A stretch of 64,000 nt of DNA from Arthrobotrys musiformis (lineage: Eukaryota; Ascomycota; Orbiliomycetes; Orbiliales; Orbiliaceae). This document shows, in pieces, positions 11,299-23,982 of the stretch (the first letter of the stretch is position 1; each line of letters opens with the position of its first letter). A model generated the notes under the pieces. That model did no database searches. It was not told where the DNA came from and saw only the letters and a program-made list of their open reading frames with translations. The position numbers and the translations under genes were made by a program. The stretch covers positions 1,334,501-1,398,500 of the forward strand of contig JAVHJL010000002.1 of assembly GCA_036971715.1 (NCBI GenBank), given 5' to 3'.

Positions 11299-12198
11299 TC
11301 AAAACCTCAAAATCTGCTGTCCTTTTTCCAACCCTCCGCCTCCTCTGCCCCCCCCCGGCCTCGCCTTAAACCCTCCACCAGCCCCCGTTTCCTCCTCAAA
11401 CTCATGAGCAAAAACAACCCTCCCCTCACCATCCCTCTCCAAAGCATCTTCCAAAACCCTCCCAGTCCTCTCCCAAGGAACCCCAAACCTTCCACTATTA
11501 ATCTTACAAGTATGCACCTCCCCCGCCGTACCCAGGTCAGCATCACCACCCCGCTCCGTATCCCCCAAAAGCTTTAAAAAGTGTTCAAACGAAGACGCCG
11601 TGTGCTCCAATATTCGATCGGGAGCATCGACCCTTCGGCCGTAATACTGTGACGTGAATAGACATGTAATCCAATGGCTGTTCCTATCACCCGGTTGAGG
11701 CGGGATTAAAAGCGCAGTGCCTAATAACGCTGCAGAATCCGCTGCATTGGAATCACAGTGGTTGCGATAGACCACATAAGCTCTCGGGTACTATAAATCA
11801 TCAAAACCAAGTCGAAGAGTAAGCATTTCAGGATTTATTTGTAAGGAAATATATCGACAGAAAACATACAAACCGCTTCATGGTAAGAGCAATCCCAGCA
11901 CCCCAAGATCCTTGACAATTACATGCATCTATAAATCCCATAGACACAATAGCGTTAGTTATAATTATAAAAAAACTTGAGAAAAAAACTTTATATGCAT
12001 GTACGACTTACGAATGAGCACAGAATTCGCCGGCGCAGCAAATATATCGCTGTGTACCATAACCAAACCGCCAGGTAGACCCGTTTCTTGATCAACCGTG
12101 TCTGCAGCATCGCCCAGTGCGTCTGGTGTGTATGTTGAACTAGTTGCTAGAGATGGAGCCTCGCTTCCGGAGGCCTCTCTCTCAACGACTTCAGGCAT
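11299..12198 (-). CDS. POA1: Macrodomain protein, ADP-ribose 1''-phosphate phosphatase type (POA1-like)
   Basis: Likely hydrolyses ADP-ribose 1''-phosphate produced during tRNA splicing, or removes or binds ADP-ribose. The model is complement(join(11299..11790, 11870..11928, 12012..12198)), 245 residues. After about 45 acidic, Ser/Thr-rich residues the macrodomain begins: GGLVMVHSDIFAAPANSVLIH, then ACNCQGSWGAGIALTMKRFY across two introns, which is the ADP-ribose binding loop with the conserved Asn and Gly residues. Next comes LLGTALLIPP followed by HWITCLFTSQYYGRR. The C-terminus has a Gly-rich insert. Longer than yeast POA1 (about 177) because of the N-terminal extension and this insert. 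It is transcribed towards the GTPase-ankyrin gene; the 3' ends are about 250 bases apart. Confidence 0.88.
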
Positions 12199-12967
12199 GG
12201 CTAATCTTTGTTGTAGTTCTTGCGTTGCTGGAGTCTAGGAATATCTGATAGGGATTACAATTCGGCCAGCTGAGCTGTGCGTACTGTTGAATCTTGGAGG
12301 AAGGTTTAGGTATAAGGATACATTGAATTTCACCGTTCAAGTTAATTTTGTCATTGTAGATGCCACTAGGAGGCTGAGCGAATTCTTGCTAACGTGACTC
12401 ATGGAAGAGGCTACAAACTACCCACTTTAAAAAGCTCTCGATCGATGTCTCCAGCTGAGTTGAGCGTAAAAGGATCACAGTATAATCACATAGCCAAGCT
12501 TACGTTCAAAGACAAACTCCAAATCCCATGCCCAAAAAGAAGGTTCATGCCATTTCTATTCGTTAACGTCTATTATTCGCTGAGCATCATGCATCCTTTA
12601 AGAAGCACCAATCGCTGACCCAAAGTGAAAAGAAAAGAAAAACCATGCCAAATCACCAAATCCAAAGAACCACAAAGAAAGAAAAAAAGACCGGTATCAT
12701 ACAACCGTAGGTAGCTTTGGCTATTACACTACCCATTCCCAATTGCATTCCCGTGATTCGTTTTAATTGTAACCGAACGACAATCCAAAAACCGAATGAC
12801 CCAGGACCAAGACTAACCCTTATTCCGCGGTTACGACTCTGGAACGTTTAAATAGAGCGTGCATCATTTGATCCGTCAACGTCTTGCGATTGCTGCCCAC
12901 GGAAATGTTTAGTGGCTTTATTGAAACCGCGCTTGAACTTCCCGGGTCCTGAATTCTTACCCGTTTG
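12199..12967. other. Intergenic region between POA1-like gene and GDB1
   Basis: No gene is supported. It should hold the POA1-like promoter and the GDB1 3' end. An A-rich GAAAAGAAA stretch lies near 12630-12690. Confidence 0.5.
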
Positions 12968-15900
12968 CTAGGCTGGGTCCGAAACAATAACGGAGGCGTC
13001 CTGGAAGAGATCGATCATGCAGCTAGATGACCAAGCTTGTGTAGGACACTGTGCGTTTCAATTAGTATCCTGTATTATATATAGAAGTTTTTGAATGGCA
13101 AATCTACTTACCGAATCTCCGCAGAACTCGCCGTTCTTCTGGGTCAACTCGGTCAACCCTGCCCACGGTGTTTCGTTGATCATTTTCTTGCACAACTGGA
13201 TGCGACGATGGATTTGCTGGAATGTCTCAGTCTTCTCGGGAAGAGTCTTCTTTCTAAGGAGATCAAAGTGGAGGAAAGCTCGAAGGAAGAAACCGGTTGG
13301 CCAGAGCCACTCGGGCCCTTGATGGTAATTTCTTCCCTTGGAGGTCAAGAAGTCATCGTTGTCGTCCCAGTTGATATAGTATGGCCGATAATTGTTATCG
13401 ATTGGGCTATATTCGTATTAGCGGTAGTTCTCACATTTCGATGGTGGTAAACTTACTCAAGCGTCGCCATTCCGGTTGGACCTCGGATGGCGTCGTCAGC
13501 AATCTTCAAAGCACCGAGGGCGTGACCCGGATCAAACAGCTCAGGCGCGACAGTCATTGCAATTGGGAAGTTGGGTCGAAGCTGGTAGTCTTCGTATTCT
13601 TTACCGGTCTTATACAAGTCCTTGTAGATACCACGGCGGTTGATGACAGCGGGGTTGACATCGTACCAGCTATCGTCACCCGCATCTGTTGGAACGTAGT
13701 AGCACTTCTCGAAGTTTGCCTTGAGTTTCTCTTGCCATTCCTCCCAAGTAACAGACTTGTTGCGAATGATATCGACACCCTTCCACTTAAAGTGACCTTG
13801 CTGAGCGAGCTCGCCAACCCATCGAAGCGTGCTGAAAAGCAGACCAGTGATTTCAATAGGTGCGCCGTCTCGAGGAGTTCCAGGAACACCCTTGTTTCCG
13901 GCACGCTCGCTTTCACCCATCTTGTCCATCCAAGTACCACAGTTCCACTGGTTTCCACCGAAAATGATACCGGTCTTCCAATCAGTATGGATATCAATTT
14001 GGAACCCGGCTTCCTTCATCTGTGAATCCAAATTGGGGCCAGCATTTGCTTCTCGGAAGCTCATGCCACTAGCATGACGCTGGAGGCACTCAAAAACGAT
14101 CTCTCCGATGGTGCTTTCCTTGCTGAACGCTCGTGGATCATCCAAGGGGAACCAGGTATCGTCAAATGGAAGGAATCGGCGCTTGACCTTTTCATCAAGG
14201 ATGGAAATTCCGTTTGGCGCGAGCTTGGTGTAGTCTTGAATATTCTGAAGGAAGAACCAGACGGAATCGCGAGAGTTGTATCTTGGGTTCGTACCTGACG
14301 CGAGCAAGTTGGGAATCATACCATGCTTTACAACCGCTGCAAATGCCAAGATGTGTGCTTTGGCATCATCATAACGGCCGGTGGCGATGAGCAGACCGCG
14401 GAGCGAAATAAAGATATCACGACCCCAGCATCGCATATAGGTATTCGAAAAGTGGGGCAAGCCAGCAGCCATGGATGGAGTCTGCTCAAAGGGGCCCAAC
14501 GAAGCACTCTTCATGAACCCGGTCATTTGAATGGAGACTAGCGCGAGCGACTTGACGAACTCGTGGCCGTTCTTGATATTCGGGCTGAAAAGCTCAATGG
14601 CTCTGTCATAAGCAGCGTCGTACGCCGTCTGAATGACGAGGGCAAAGTATCGAGGAACCAAGAAATTCGGCAACTTTTTAATATGATCAAATCTCTCCTT
14701 TAGCCAAGCGGCGGGAGCACGAACGCCGTCAAAGCCTTGATCGGCAAGGGTTTCAAGACGGAATACGGTGTAATCCAATGCCCATGTACCGTTTCGCAAA
14801 TGTTGGCAAAGTGGGTGCCCGAGGTCGTTGTTTCGAATAATATCTCTTAGAATCGACCACCAACCTTGAAGACCTGCATATACCAAAGGCCCTGAGCCGG
14901 GAATGTCATAAACGCCAATCTTTCCATCACTTTGGTCGCGTTCCTCTGAGTCGCAACGGTAAAGAATAAAATTGAGGTCCGTTAGACTAACGTTCTTGAA
15001 AGCCTCGGAGGCGTCGGAGACCGCGAGCTTATCGAGGTCAACCGATCGGTCAATTGTTGGGATCCAAGTTTTGAAGAGGATGATGGAACCAGGTGGGAAC
15101 TCATCCGGAACAGTAACCACAGTATTGTTGCCCTCGTCTCGAATATTGGGTGGTGCCAAGTTGACGACCTTGGAAGGAAGACCCCTGATCAAGTTTGGAT
15201 CGCTGAAGACGCTGGCACGGTCATTGTCGCCATTCGAAACTGTGAGCTTAACGCTCAATATAGTCTCGACCTTGGTGTCGGTCAGGTAAACAGGGTTAAA
15301 GTCGCCTCTATGGGAGCCTCCACTAAAGGCAGTATGGGCGATGAGGAAGTACCCTTCATGAGTCTGTGGGTGAACTCTGTGGACGGTGATGTATTCTCCT
15401 TCGTGGTGCACGTGTGTCTCATCGTATCCCTTGTTTCCCATTTCGGCATGAATGTTATTCAAAATCTTCTTGACCCAGCCGATGCCACCGTCTCGGAGAG
15501 CTGCGTCATCTGTGTTATAGACACGCCTCTCATTGACGACATCCAAGAGCTTGGGATTGATGTCGTCGTACCCGATAACACTGCCAGTTGCACAGGCGCA
15601 CATTGATACCAAAGCACCGGTTGGGAGGGTATCTTGTGGGACACGCTTTTGAGCCGGGGTTTCATTGTCGTGAGTGCAATCGGCGAAGAGAGCGTGGATT
15701 GTACTTGCTGTGATTCTGCGAACTTCACCGTCCCCTTCATTCTTGACATGGTCTTGCTCAAAACTTCCAACTGGCTTTCCGCCATGCTTGTGAACAAGTC
15801 TCGAGAGCTCTCCTGGTCCCCATGCTTGCATGGCTTCTCTGATAAGCGAGTTGATTCCAAGTCTTTGGATGAAGATATAATCTTTTGCCTCGCTACCGGA

Positions 15901-17720
15901 GAAAAGCTCAGCAGCAACATAGAGATCAGACCTCTTGAGGCGGGCGGCATCCAAGAGATACTCTGCGACATGAATAGGAGTAGAGTGGCAATTGTCGATA
16001 CGGAAGCCATGGAAGATCGTAGCCATGAGTTCTGTGTATTTCTTCATATGCTCCCAGAGGTAGGGACTGTCTTGTGGACCCTTGCCGTAACGTAACTTGA
16101 CACAGTCACCCCAGACGATAACCTCACGGCGTAGATAGGCACGACTGGTAGGGCCAGCAAAATCAACCATTGGATCAGCGTTCCAGATCCACCCGTTGTT
16201 GGCTAAGGCGAGCTCCTTCTTTTCGAACTTGGAGGTTCTCTTGTTGGAAGGCAATCTCGTGAAATAAGTTTCGATGAGCGGGAACGCATCTGAAACTGGA
16301 CCTTGCTTCGGGCCGTGGTCATCGATTCGGACATATTTGATACGGTTGAAGAGTTGCTCAAGTATCTCTTCGGTGTCTTCGTCATATTCTTTGTACAAAG
16401 GTAGGTTGATCTCATCAAGGAACTTAGCAAGTTCCTTTCTGAGCTTGGCTTCTTGTTGTTCGTATTCATCATCATCGGCCGAAGGTTCACCGAAGAGCGC
16501 ATGAAGGAGACCAGCTGCAACCTCAGGGTCGATATATCTTCGGAACCTTTCGCCAAACCTGTCATTCCCAACAAGTCCTTTTTCAGCGAGGTAGCGAGCT
16601 TGCTGTTGGAATGGCCAGGTGGGATCAACATCGAGGGTTTTCCATTTCTTTGCACCCCAGGCAAGAACACCAGCATCGGTGTCACGTTCGGTATCGGTTA
16701 CATAGTATTCCCACAAGCGGGTCGCGCCAATACAGTGTGTCTTGATACCCTCCATGACCTGAAGAAGATCACTAGTAGTCTTCAGATCCGTTGGAAGTCC
16801 GAGCTTTCGAAGGTTCTTGCTAAAAGCCAACAGTGCGGTATCCAATTCATAGGCAGGCTCAAGCCAGGGTGCGGTTTTGCAGTTGTACCCTGCCTCGGGA
16901 TGCTCCTCAAGCCATAAGGTATTGTTCGCGGTATGATTCCAGACAACATCAGTAAGAGAAAGGATCTTGTGCTTCTTCTCCATCGAACTGACGATCGAAG
17001 AGACTGTCTGGATACCATCGTTGCCCTTCCCGAAGATTTCGGGGTCAAATTCAAGTTGGGAATAGATACTGTAAGGCGAATTCGATTCTCCACGCCACAT
17101 CATGGGGGTGAAATGGACCATATTGTATCCTCTGTCGCTGATACGAGCCAATTGAGGCTCCCAATTGGACAGAGGCCCCATCCATTTTGAGACAGCCGAG
17201 ATGAGAGCTAAACTATCGAGTTTCAACGGGCTGCCGTTAATGTTGAGGTTTGGAGAAACGCATATGTGGTATATTGGCGTTCTCGTCTGGGCGGCACCGT
17301 CCCCATTAGATTGGGCCTTAGAGAGAGGGTCCCATTCTGGTAACTTGGAGTAGGTGACGTAGTAGCCAAATGACCCCGCGATGTGGATCGGAACATCGAC
17401 CGTCAGCGCTCGTGAGAAGTCTGGCGTGAGTCTACACAACACACGGATAATTAGCTTAACTCTGAATAAAATCGATTAAATCACTCAATGGGGTCAAGGA
17501 CCACTTACTTGAACTCTCGGTAGTTTTCTCGGTGAAATTCTTTCCCCTTCTCAGGTATATTGAGCCAAAGGCTACCTTGTCTGGTGATGGACGAAGTACC
17601 CTCGATTTGGAATCGAAGCGTATATGGCTCTACTGGGGGCGGAAGACGGATATATGTGCCATTGACATCTGGGACGCCAGCGTCATCGAGAACGAGAAGG
17701 TGAACCTTTTCTCCAGCCAT
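12968..17720 (-). CDS. GDB1: Glycogen debranching enzyme
   Basis: A bifunctional cytosolic enzyme (4-alpha-glucanotransferase plus amylo-alpha-1,6-glucosidase) that trims limit dextrin during glycogen breakdown. The model is complement(join(12968..13048, 13112..13406, 13457..17431, 17509..17720)), 1520 residues against about 1536 in yeast. The GH13-type N-terminal half carries GFRIDNCHSTP (nucleophile Asp) and VAAELFSGSE (acid/base region). The GH133 C-terminal half carries MRCWGRDIFISLRGLL, NCGTWMDKMGESE and TLDPIDNNYRPYY, the last restored by removing the intron at 13407-13456, then TSKGRNYHQGPEW. The protein ends CMIDLFQDASVIVSDPA. Introns are at both ends with one very long central exon. 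Start choice: ATG at 17718-17720 begins MAGEKVHLLVLDDAG, followed by the conserved TYIRLPPP. Confidence 0.96.
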
Positions 17721-18706
17721 TCGGTCGGTATGGTCTGCTTTTGCAAGAGCCTGACGAAGGACCTTAGGATGGATGAGTGGAAATGCAATTTCCGGAGAAT
17801 GTCTCGTCGACAGTAGTATGTCGTACGGAAGCCTCAGTCCAAAAAGCTAGCAGCTTAGCTCTGGATGGTCTGGAGGAACGGTTTTTCGAAGGGTGGGTTC
17901 CACGCCCGCGTTGATTATAATAAAGGCACGGGTATCGTGCAGCCTGGAAGTTTTCGCAGGATAGTTGGTTTACTGAGGGCCAGCAACGGTCAGAATTGGT
18001 GTCGGCCGGTAAATTCCTAGACGTTGTGAACTCTAGCGAATGGAATCCCGTCTATGATAAGACGTGAAGTGAATGAAATGGCAATGCTACAGAATGCAGA
18101 ATTTCAAAGGAAAGGACTCGATTGCTGTATTGATTGATGTATTGATGATAGAGCAAATCTATGCTGGAGAGGAAGAGAAAGATCAGGAGGAGGAGAAGAA
18201 AAGGCAGAAAAAAAGAGGAGCAAAAGCGGGGAGGAATGCTACGACGTGTATTCGCTGCACGGCCAATACGCCCGCATAACGCTGGAGGGGCCCTGTCCTG
18301 TGCAATTACGTATAAAATCGCCCAATATTTAGGTCGCTCTCGATCGAATATATGGGCAAATTAAACGGTCTTTGCGAATGCAGGACGCGGACGATTATGT
18401 CTGGCTGATCATTCAGGAACAGGATAAGAACAAGGCGTGCCTGTGAGCTAGCTAGCCACCCAAATACTCAATTGCTCAATCAAAGGCTCCACGTTTTTAG
18501 CTTTCAGGTCTGTGTAGTGCGTCTGCAGAGGTCGCGCAGTCCAGCATGGCGGTCGGCGCAATGATGTAATGCCAAGTTTATCAGGTAACGGTGTCTGGAT
18601 GCGCTAGTGCGGTCTAGTCTGGTCTAGTGCATATTCGATTTCATATCATTGTTCGTGAGATATAATACATTTCCGGGTATCCATTCTATGCAAATTCGAG
18701 TCGCTT
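17721..18706. other. GDB1 5' region and WD40-cyclophilin 3' region
   Basis: No gene is supported. A purine-rich GAGGAAGAGAAAG block lies at about 18164-18230. The open frames there are shadows of this composition. Confidence 0.5.
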
Positions 18707-20880
18707 TTAAACTATTTCAATGTTGATGATTTGGATATCCTGGAGCGGTTTGTCTTTGTGCGTCCGGACTTGGGATATCTTCGTAACTACGTCCAAACCT
18801 TGCACTGCTCGACCAAAGATCGTGTGCTTGTTATCGAGCCAGGGAGTTTTCTCCACTGTGATGAAAAATTGCGAGGCGTTTGTGTTTGGGCCAGCATTCG
18901 CCATCCTAAAGAGATGAACTAGATCAGTAATCTGCAGAGATTTCTTGAGCTATCGCCATTACTTATCGAACCAAGGGACTTACGAGACGGTGTATGGCTT
19001 GTCGTGTCTCAGTGTTGAGAACTCGTCTTCAAACTCCCTACCCCAAATACTTTCACCACCAGTGCCGTCTCCGAACGGGTCGCCGGTCTGTATTTTTTTC
19101 GCATTAGTAGAGCTCTATCAAGTCAAGCGAACTTCCAACGCTTCTCACCTGGATCATGAATTTTGGTATAATACGATGGAATATCAAGCCATTATAATAC
19201 CCATTCTTTGCATGCGTAACGAAATTCTCGACCGACTTGGGAGCAGCTTCTGGGAACAGTCGGATATGAATGTCGCCAAAGGTCGTATGAATGATTGCCG
19301 CAGTGCCGGACTCCTTCGCCTTTGTCTCAATCTTGGTGGACCCCTTAGCTGCTGTGGTTGGCTTTTCGTTGTAAATATCTCGCTCTGACTTATTGACATC
19401 GGCATCAGAGTTGAACATATAGAACCGCTGCTTGTTGTAAGCAGTTGCTACGAGCATTGGGTCTCGCAGCCCGGCTTCTTGCAGTAGCGGATTAGAAGAC
19501 GCCGCCATGTCCAAAGTAACCACCTGCTTCTTCTTTGGTGCACCCTGGTAGAGTGCCAAATTGACTGCTCTCCCCATTCCTGTCTCGTCCTTTGCCAGCA
19601 ACCTTGAAACCCGGTTTGTGACCGTATTCACAACTTTGATACCAAGGATAGACCCATAAAGAATGAAGTGACCGCTTTCATCGAAGATGACATTGATCTT
19701 GTCCCTCACTGACTCCACCTCGATTTCCTTCTCCACAGCCAATCGTCTCCCGAAATCAACATCCTCCACCTTCTGTACCGCTGTCCCTGCCTGCTGCATT
19801 GTCGTTATCGTTTCAATTGACTCATCGTACGATCTCAGTAGTTTAGCGCTAGCGAAATCAAATACTCTGATTTGCCTGTCGGGAAACGAGAAGGTCGCAA
19901 ATTGCGACCCGGTGGGCGATATTGTCAAAGATGTCGGAGCGGATTTTGCTTTCTTAAAATCAAAAAGACTAGTTTCCGCCTTATATTCAAAAACGCTACT
20001 TGGCTTGTCGAAGTCATCATGCGGTTGCCAGTATTCTACCATTCCACCGATATCCGACGATATTACACAGTCGAACGCATTGTTGAAGGCCATAACATTA
20101 ACGGGTCGCCGGTGTAACTTGTTGAGCTCATGTATCGGCTCCGTTTTCTCCCCTCTCCCGTCGAAGATTTGGATTTGATTCAGCTCGTTCGCGACAGCGA
20201 GGATTGGTATCGATGCACCTCTCTTGTGAACCCAGCATATAGATGTCGGCGTATGTTTTAGTGTCAACATGGCGATGAGATCTATAAATCACTACTTAGC
20301 AAACCCCCATAAGGTATCTCCATACTACCTGGAAACGAATCTCACCGTACCAAATGTAACAACGTCGAATATCCTAACCGTTTTATCGACTCCGCAGCTA
20401 GCAAAGCTCCGACCATCCGCACTAACCGACACGCCCACGATATCCCCGGCATGGGGCTTAAACATTTTCACAAACTCAATTCCCACATCCTGCTTCTTCC
20501 AGAACTTGATAACGCCGTCTGTGGAAGTCGTAATCAGGAAATCGGTGAAAGGTGTCCAGTTCGCAAAAGTTACATTGTCGCGATGCATCAGAGAGCGGTA
20601 GTACCGGGTTTGAGTAGGGAGGTTAGAGAGATATAGGGCTTCGTGTTTGAGCGTTCTTCTCTTTTTCACGGGAGCCGTCGCAGATGGTAGGGAAGGGCCG
20701 ACGCCGTCATCTGAGGAGCTATCTGCACAAACAACTGTCAGTTCGCGATACTAGTTTTGTGCGCCGGCATATGTGAATCTTACCATCGTCGTCATCAGGT
20801 ATAGCTGATGCCGCCCGTTTGATCGGAACATCTTCCTCGCCCATCTCCTCCCTAGCTCTCTTCATACCTGCTGTCGACAT
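18707..20880 (-). CDS. WD40-repeat peptidyl-prolyl cis-trans isomerase (PPWD1-like cyclophilin)
   Basis: A nuclear cyclophilin of the PPWD1/CYP15 type, usually linked with the spliceosome. The model is complement(join(18707..18905, 18984..19087, 19149..20281, 20351..20722, 20784..20880)), 634 residues. An acidic and basic N-terminus (MKRAREEMGEEDVP, then KKRR) resembles a nuclear targeting region. WD40 repeats follow from about residue 60 (NVTFANWTPFTDFLITTSTD, GVIKFWKK, SFASCGVDKTVRIFDVV). The C-terminal cyclophilin domain starts at IHTTFGDIHIRLFPEAAPKS and includes FHRIIPKFMIQTGDP, GESIWGREFEDEF and the active-site segment MANAGPNTNASQFFIT. Both splice joins within the cyclophilin domain rebuild conserved motifs exactly. 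It shares a 167-base gap with the divergent gene on the right. Confidence 0.95.
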
Positions 20881-21047
20881 TTCGGTCGCTGAATGTTCGT
20901 GGTCTTCGAAGGATTATGCTGGGTACGCGTTTGAAAGTTTCCCAAATCCGAACAACCGAAGTTTTTAAATCCCAATTGTCTCAACACCATTCCTCAACGT
21001 CACGACTCTCCACATTATCCCCGATACGATACCCCTCCCCCGCAACA
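20881..21047. promoter_or_regulatory. Shared divergent promoter (167 bases)
   Basis: The whole space between the start codons of the WD40-cyclophilin gene (minus) and the DUF1917-like gene (plus). Both promoters must lie here or inside the neighbours. If the upstream ATG at 20916 were used for the plus-strand gene the gap would shrink to 35 bases. Confidence 0.5.
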
Positions 21048-22363
21048 ATGACGGCCCGCATCCCTATAAACAGCCTACGGCTGCGGAAACTCCGATTTCA
21101 ATATGTACGGCACAATTCATCTACTACACCGGGCGTCGCTCAGCCAAACGAAAGGCGGCTAGTTCGATATCTGACCAAATCTGATAGGGTTGTTGAGCAA
21201 TACAACTATCATTTCAAACTTCAGGTTCGTCGCTCTACAAGTTACATTCCCAGTCGAATTCAGGAGTATAACTAATTAACCAATTTTTTTTTTAGGGTGA
21301 TGGACCAAGGCAAGCGTCTGCTGATTCGGACGCTCCATCCAATATCACAACGATAGGAGAGACCCCGAGATTTTCATTGTACACCGTTGAGGAACAAAAG
21401 CCTCCCATCCACTTCACCGCGGGCAGCGGCGGCGGCGACAAATTTGGCACGAGGATGCGATCTTTAAAGTTGGATACGCCGACTGTAAGAACATCCGGTG
21501 CCCTTAGCGGACTTTCGATACCTGGTGTCAGTTCTCTTACCCTTCCGGTATTCGAAGGGCCATCAAATCCGATTCGTTTAAACGAATTCCTGCAAAAATA
21601 CCCTCCGTCTAGGTCCCATTATAACTCGACTGGAGGGTGGATATTCGTAAAACGGGATAATACAAATCCTGGCTACCCTTTATCAAAAGCGGACAACTAT
21701 GCCTGTGCGGAAAGGGCAAAAGAGCTGCTGGACGTTACCACCAAGCGAATCGAATCTTATGAGGACGATAGTGCAAACCGAAGTTTTCACGTTGATGGAG
21801 GGAAAGACACTGTCTCGGAAACTAGGAGGAGCCAAAAAAGGGGATATTTACTCGAGAAAGTCTTCAAGTCTGCGGCTCAAGAGCTAAAAGACATCGCGGT
21901 CAAATATAACTACAAATGCGGTGGCTGGTTCTTTCCAATGTCCACCGTTCGCTCCGACAAAGTCTTCTCCGATCTCTCGAGATCTCTTATCGGTGGAGAG
22001 CTCCAGCGGACGTTTGCACATACTGTTAAAATCACAACCTTCGACGTTCCAAACCTGCCCCCCGACTATCATATCGTTAGCGTCATGGTACCAGACGCCT
22101 GGGATAAGGAGGCCAATAAAAAAGTACTCGACGTCCTCGTCAACATATATGGATTGACCCCGAGTGGCTGCAAACCGGAATTATTTATTCAAATAGGTTA
22201 CGGACACCTGCATAAAACTGGGGGCAATACCTGCACATTCACACCGCAGGACTTCTATTCCAGTCACGAACTCAGCAAAGCAAGGTACAACGCTACGAAG
22301 CTGTCGAATTTCACGAGAAGGGAGATTCTCGGCAATCGCAGACAAATGGGCCTAATGGATTAG
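21048..22363 (+). CDS. DUF1917 / Bles03 (C11orf68)-like protein
   Basis: Unknown function; the family has an eIF4E-like fold. The model is join(21048..21224, 21296..22363), 414 residues. The intron (GTTCGT to TTTTTTTAG) keeps frame. Domain evidence lies in the C-terminal half: KCGGWFFPMSTVRSDKVFSD, GGELQRTFAHTVKITTFD, YHIVSVMVPDAWDKE and the end segment KPELFIQIGYG. These parallel the family pattern of a GKW-F strand, a G-L-hydrophobic AKV-T strand, an H-hydrophobic-CVYT strand and a KPD-Y-YLG strand. A second GGWIFVKR motif occurs earlier, near residue 165. An alternative in-frame ATG at 20916 would add 44 residues resembling a mitochondrial presequence. I prefer 21048 for its context (CAACAATGAC). 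Family assignment is by motif memory and should be treated as probable. Confidence 0.7.
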
Positions 22364-23982
22364 AGAATCCTTAAAGCAAATATAATACACAACCTCATCT
22401 ATCAATGCGGGAAGCTCTGAGAAGAGGAGGGGTATATTGCCTCAAAATACCCCAGGGTCTCGAAAATGGACCGGATAGGACCCCAGTCCGCAAGATATGT
22501 ACGATACACTTTTAGAGAAATAAAAACATATGAATATCGGTCGCGCGAGCGGAGGCGGGGTAGTTTATCGGGTGGGATCAGAATCGCGTCGACGTCGGCA
22601 GGAGGATTATAGTATATCCGTTGCATATGCTTACTAGCCTGTTTACTAGGTCGATATGACCGACAGAAGGCCAAGCCTTTTTCGCTTCTGATTACATGCC
22701 CTTGGATCTCGATCGCATGGCCGACGGAACGAGGTCCAAATGTGTACATAGTGTCTGATAATCATGCTGTCACGAGATCGATATATACACCAATCAATGT
22801 ACCCGATATGACGATTTGATATGTGCTCGAAGTGTCTATTCTTATCCATATCCCGACTACCATACCTTGAACCGGACCTCGGTCTGTTTTAAATCTCCCG
22901 ACTGATAGGTAAACATCTTCCTTAGTCAACCTGAGCAAAAAAAAGAGAATCATATGGCAAATCTCAGATGCCTGTCTCAGAATCTCGAATAGAAAAAATA
23001 AAAAATAAAATAAAAAGCGGTCGCATGGAGCCATACGTCCGGCATTAATCTGCCCCCACATGAGCTGAACTAGAATACGAGCACACGAGTGGATGCGCGA
23101 TGTCTAGTGCAATGCCATTAGCAATGCCATTCTAGAATTCCCTTAGCTAAAGAAAAGTCGGGAAGGCCGGTCATCCGACTCCACCGACGAATGCATCCAG
23201 CCCAAGTTACCGGTTTGCCCACGCCCGGCCGGTCCTTTTTTTTTTTTTTCCTTTTCCCTGCAGGTGGCCTCTTCGAATTTCCAGGCCTCGGACTGTTTTC
23301 TGTGGTAGGAAATCTGAGCCATGTCTTGGTGGTGGGCACCTGCCTGATTTGCGCAGCCTCAACGGCGGGTGTACCTTTCACAAGCCAGAGAAATGCCCTT
23401 CCCCATACAGCTGTACCGTTCTCCGTACCAGAAAATTTTATTGTAGCACCGCATTTCGCGGCCAGGGTGCCGGGCATACGCATAATTTATGTCATTATCA
23501 GTTGCAGAACAGAACCTCCCCCCTGCAATGCAGCTGCTTCTAGAAACGAAAAAAACAAAAGGGTCGACAGAAAAGGGTCGTGTGAAAAGCTGCATTGGAT
23601 GTCGGCCCACCAATTTATAACTAGGCCTGACTTTCCTCAACAATTACGTCGCACCAGCGGCCAGCACCAACAGAAAGAAGGACTTTACGGACACAGCACG
23701 TTAAAGCACGTTAAAGCACACATACATCTCAGCTCCGCTGACTATCCATCAGTTCCCAATTCAGTATTCCGGAGCCTGCGCTACGGCCGTTTACGTAAAG
23801 AAGTGTCGTCAGAATAATTGGGATTGCATACCGTTCAGATACAGTCCTCGTTGGCCTTTGCCTGTTGCTGTCGAATAGTAACTAGAAAAAGGGAAAGAAA
23901 GAAAAACTTGCTCTTATTTTTATTCCTGTTTTTTTGATATATAAAAGCCTCAAGGGCCTCGCTCCCCGTCGTCTATTCCCAC
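22364..23982. other. Long 5' flank of GPD1
   Basis: No gene is supported in about 1.6 kb. It holds a T14 run near 23228-23241, a duplicated 10-base word GCACGTTAAA at 23696-23715, and a T/C and A-rich stretch just before GPD1. The open frame at 23191-23817 has no family signal. Confidence 0.5.
23938..23947 (+). promoter_or_regulatory. TATA-like element of GPD1
   Basis: TATATAAAAG sits 45 bases before the GPD1 ATG. This is close to the start codon, so it would imply a very short leader. Assignment is by motif and position only. Confidence 0.4.

Noticed and set aside
13381..16917. Several plus-strand frames of 70-214 codons
   Set aside because: All lie opposite the glycogen debranching enzyme exon and lack any family signal.
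23191..23817. 208-codon frame upstream of GPD1
   Set aside because: It passes through a T-run and low-complexity sequence, shows no domain, and lies in the GPD1 promoter region.
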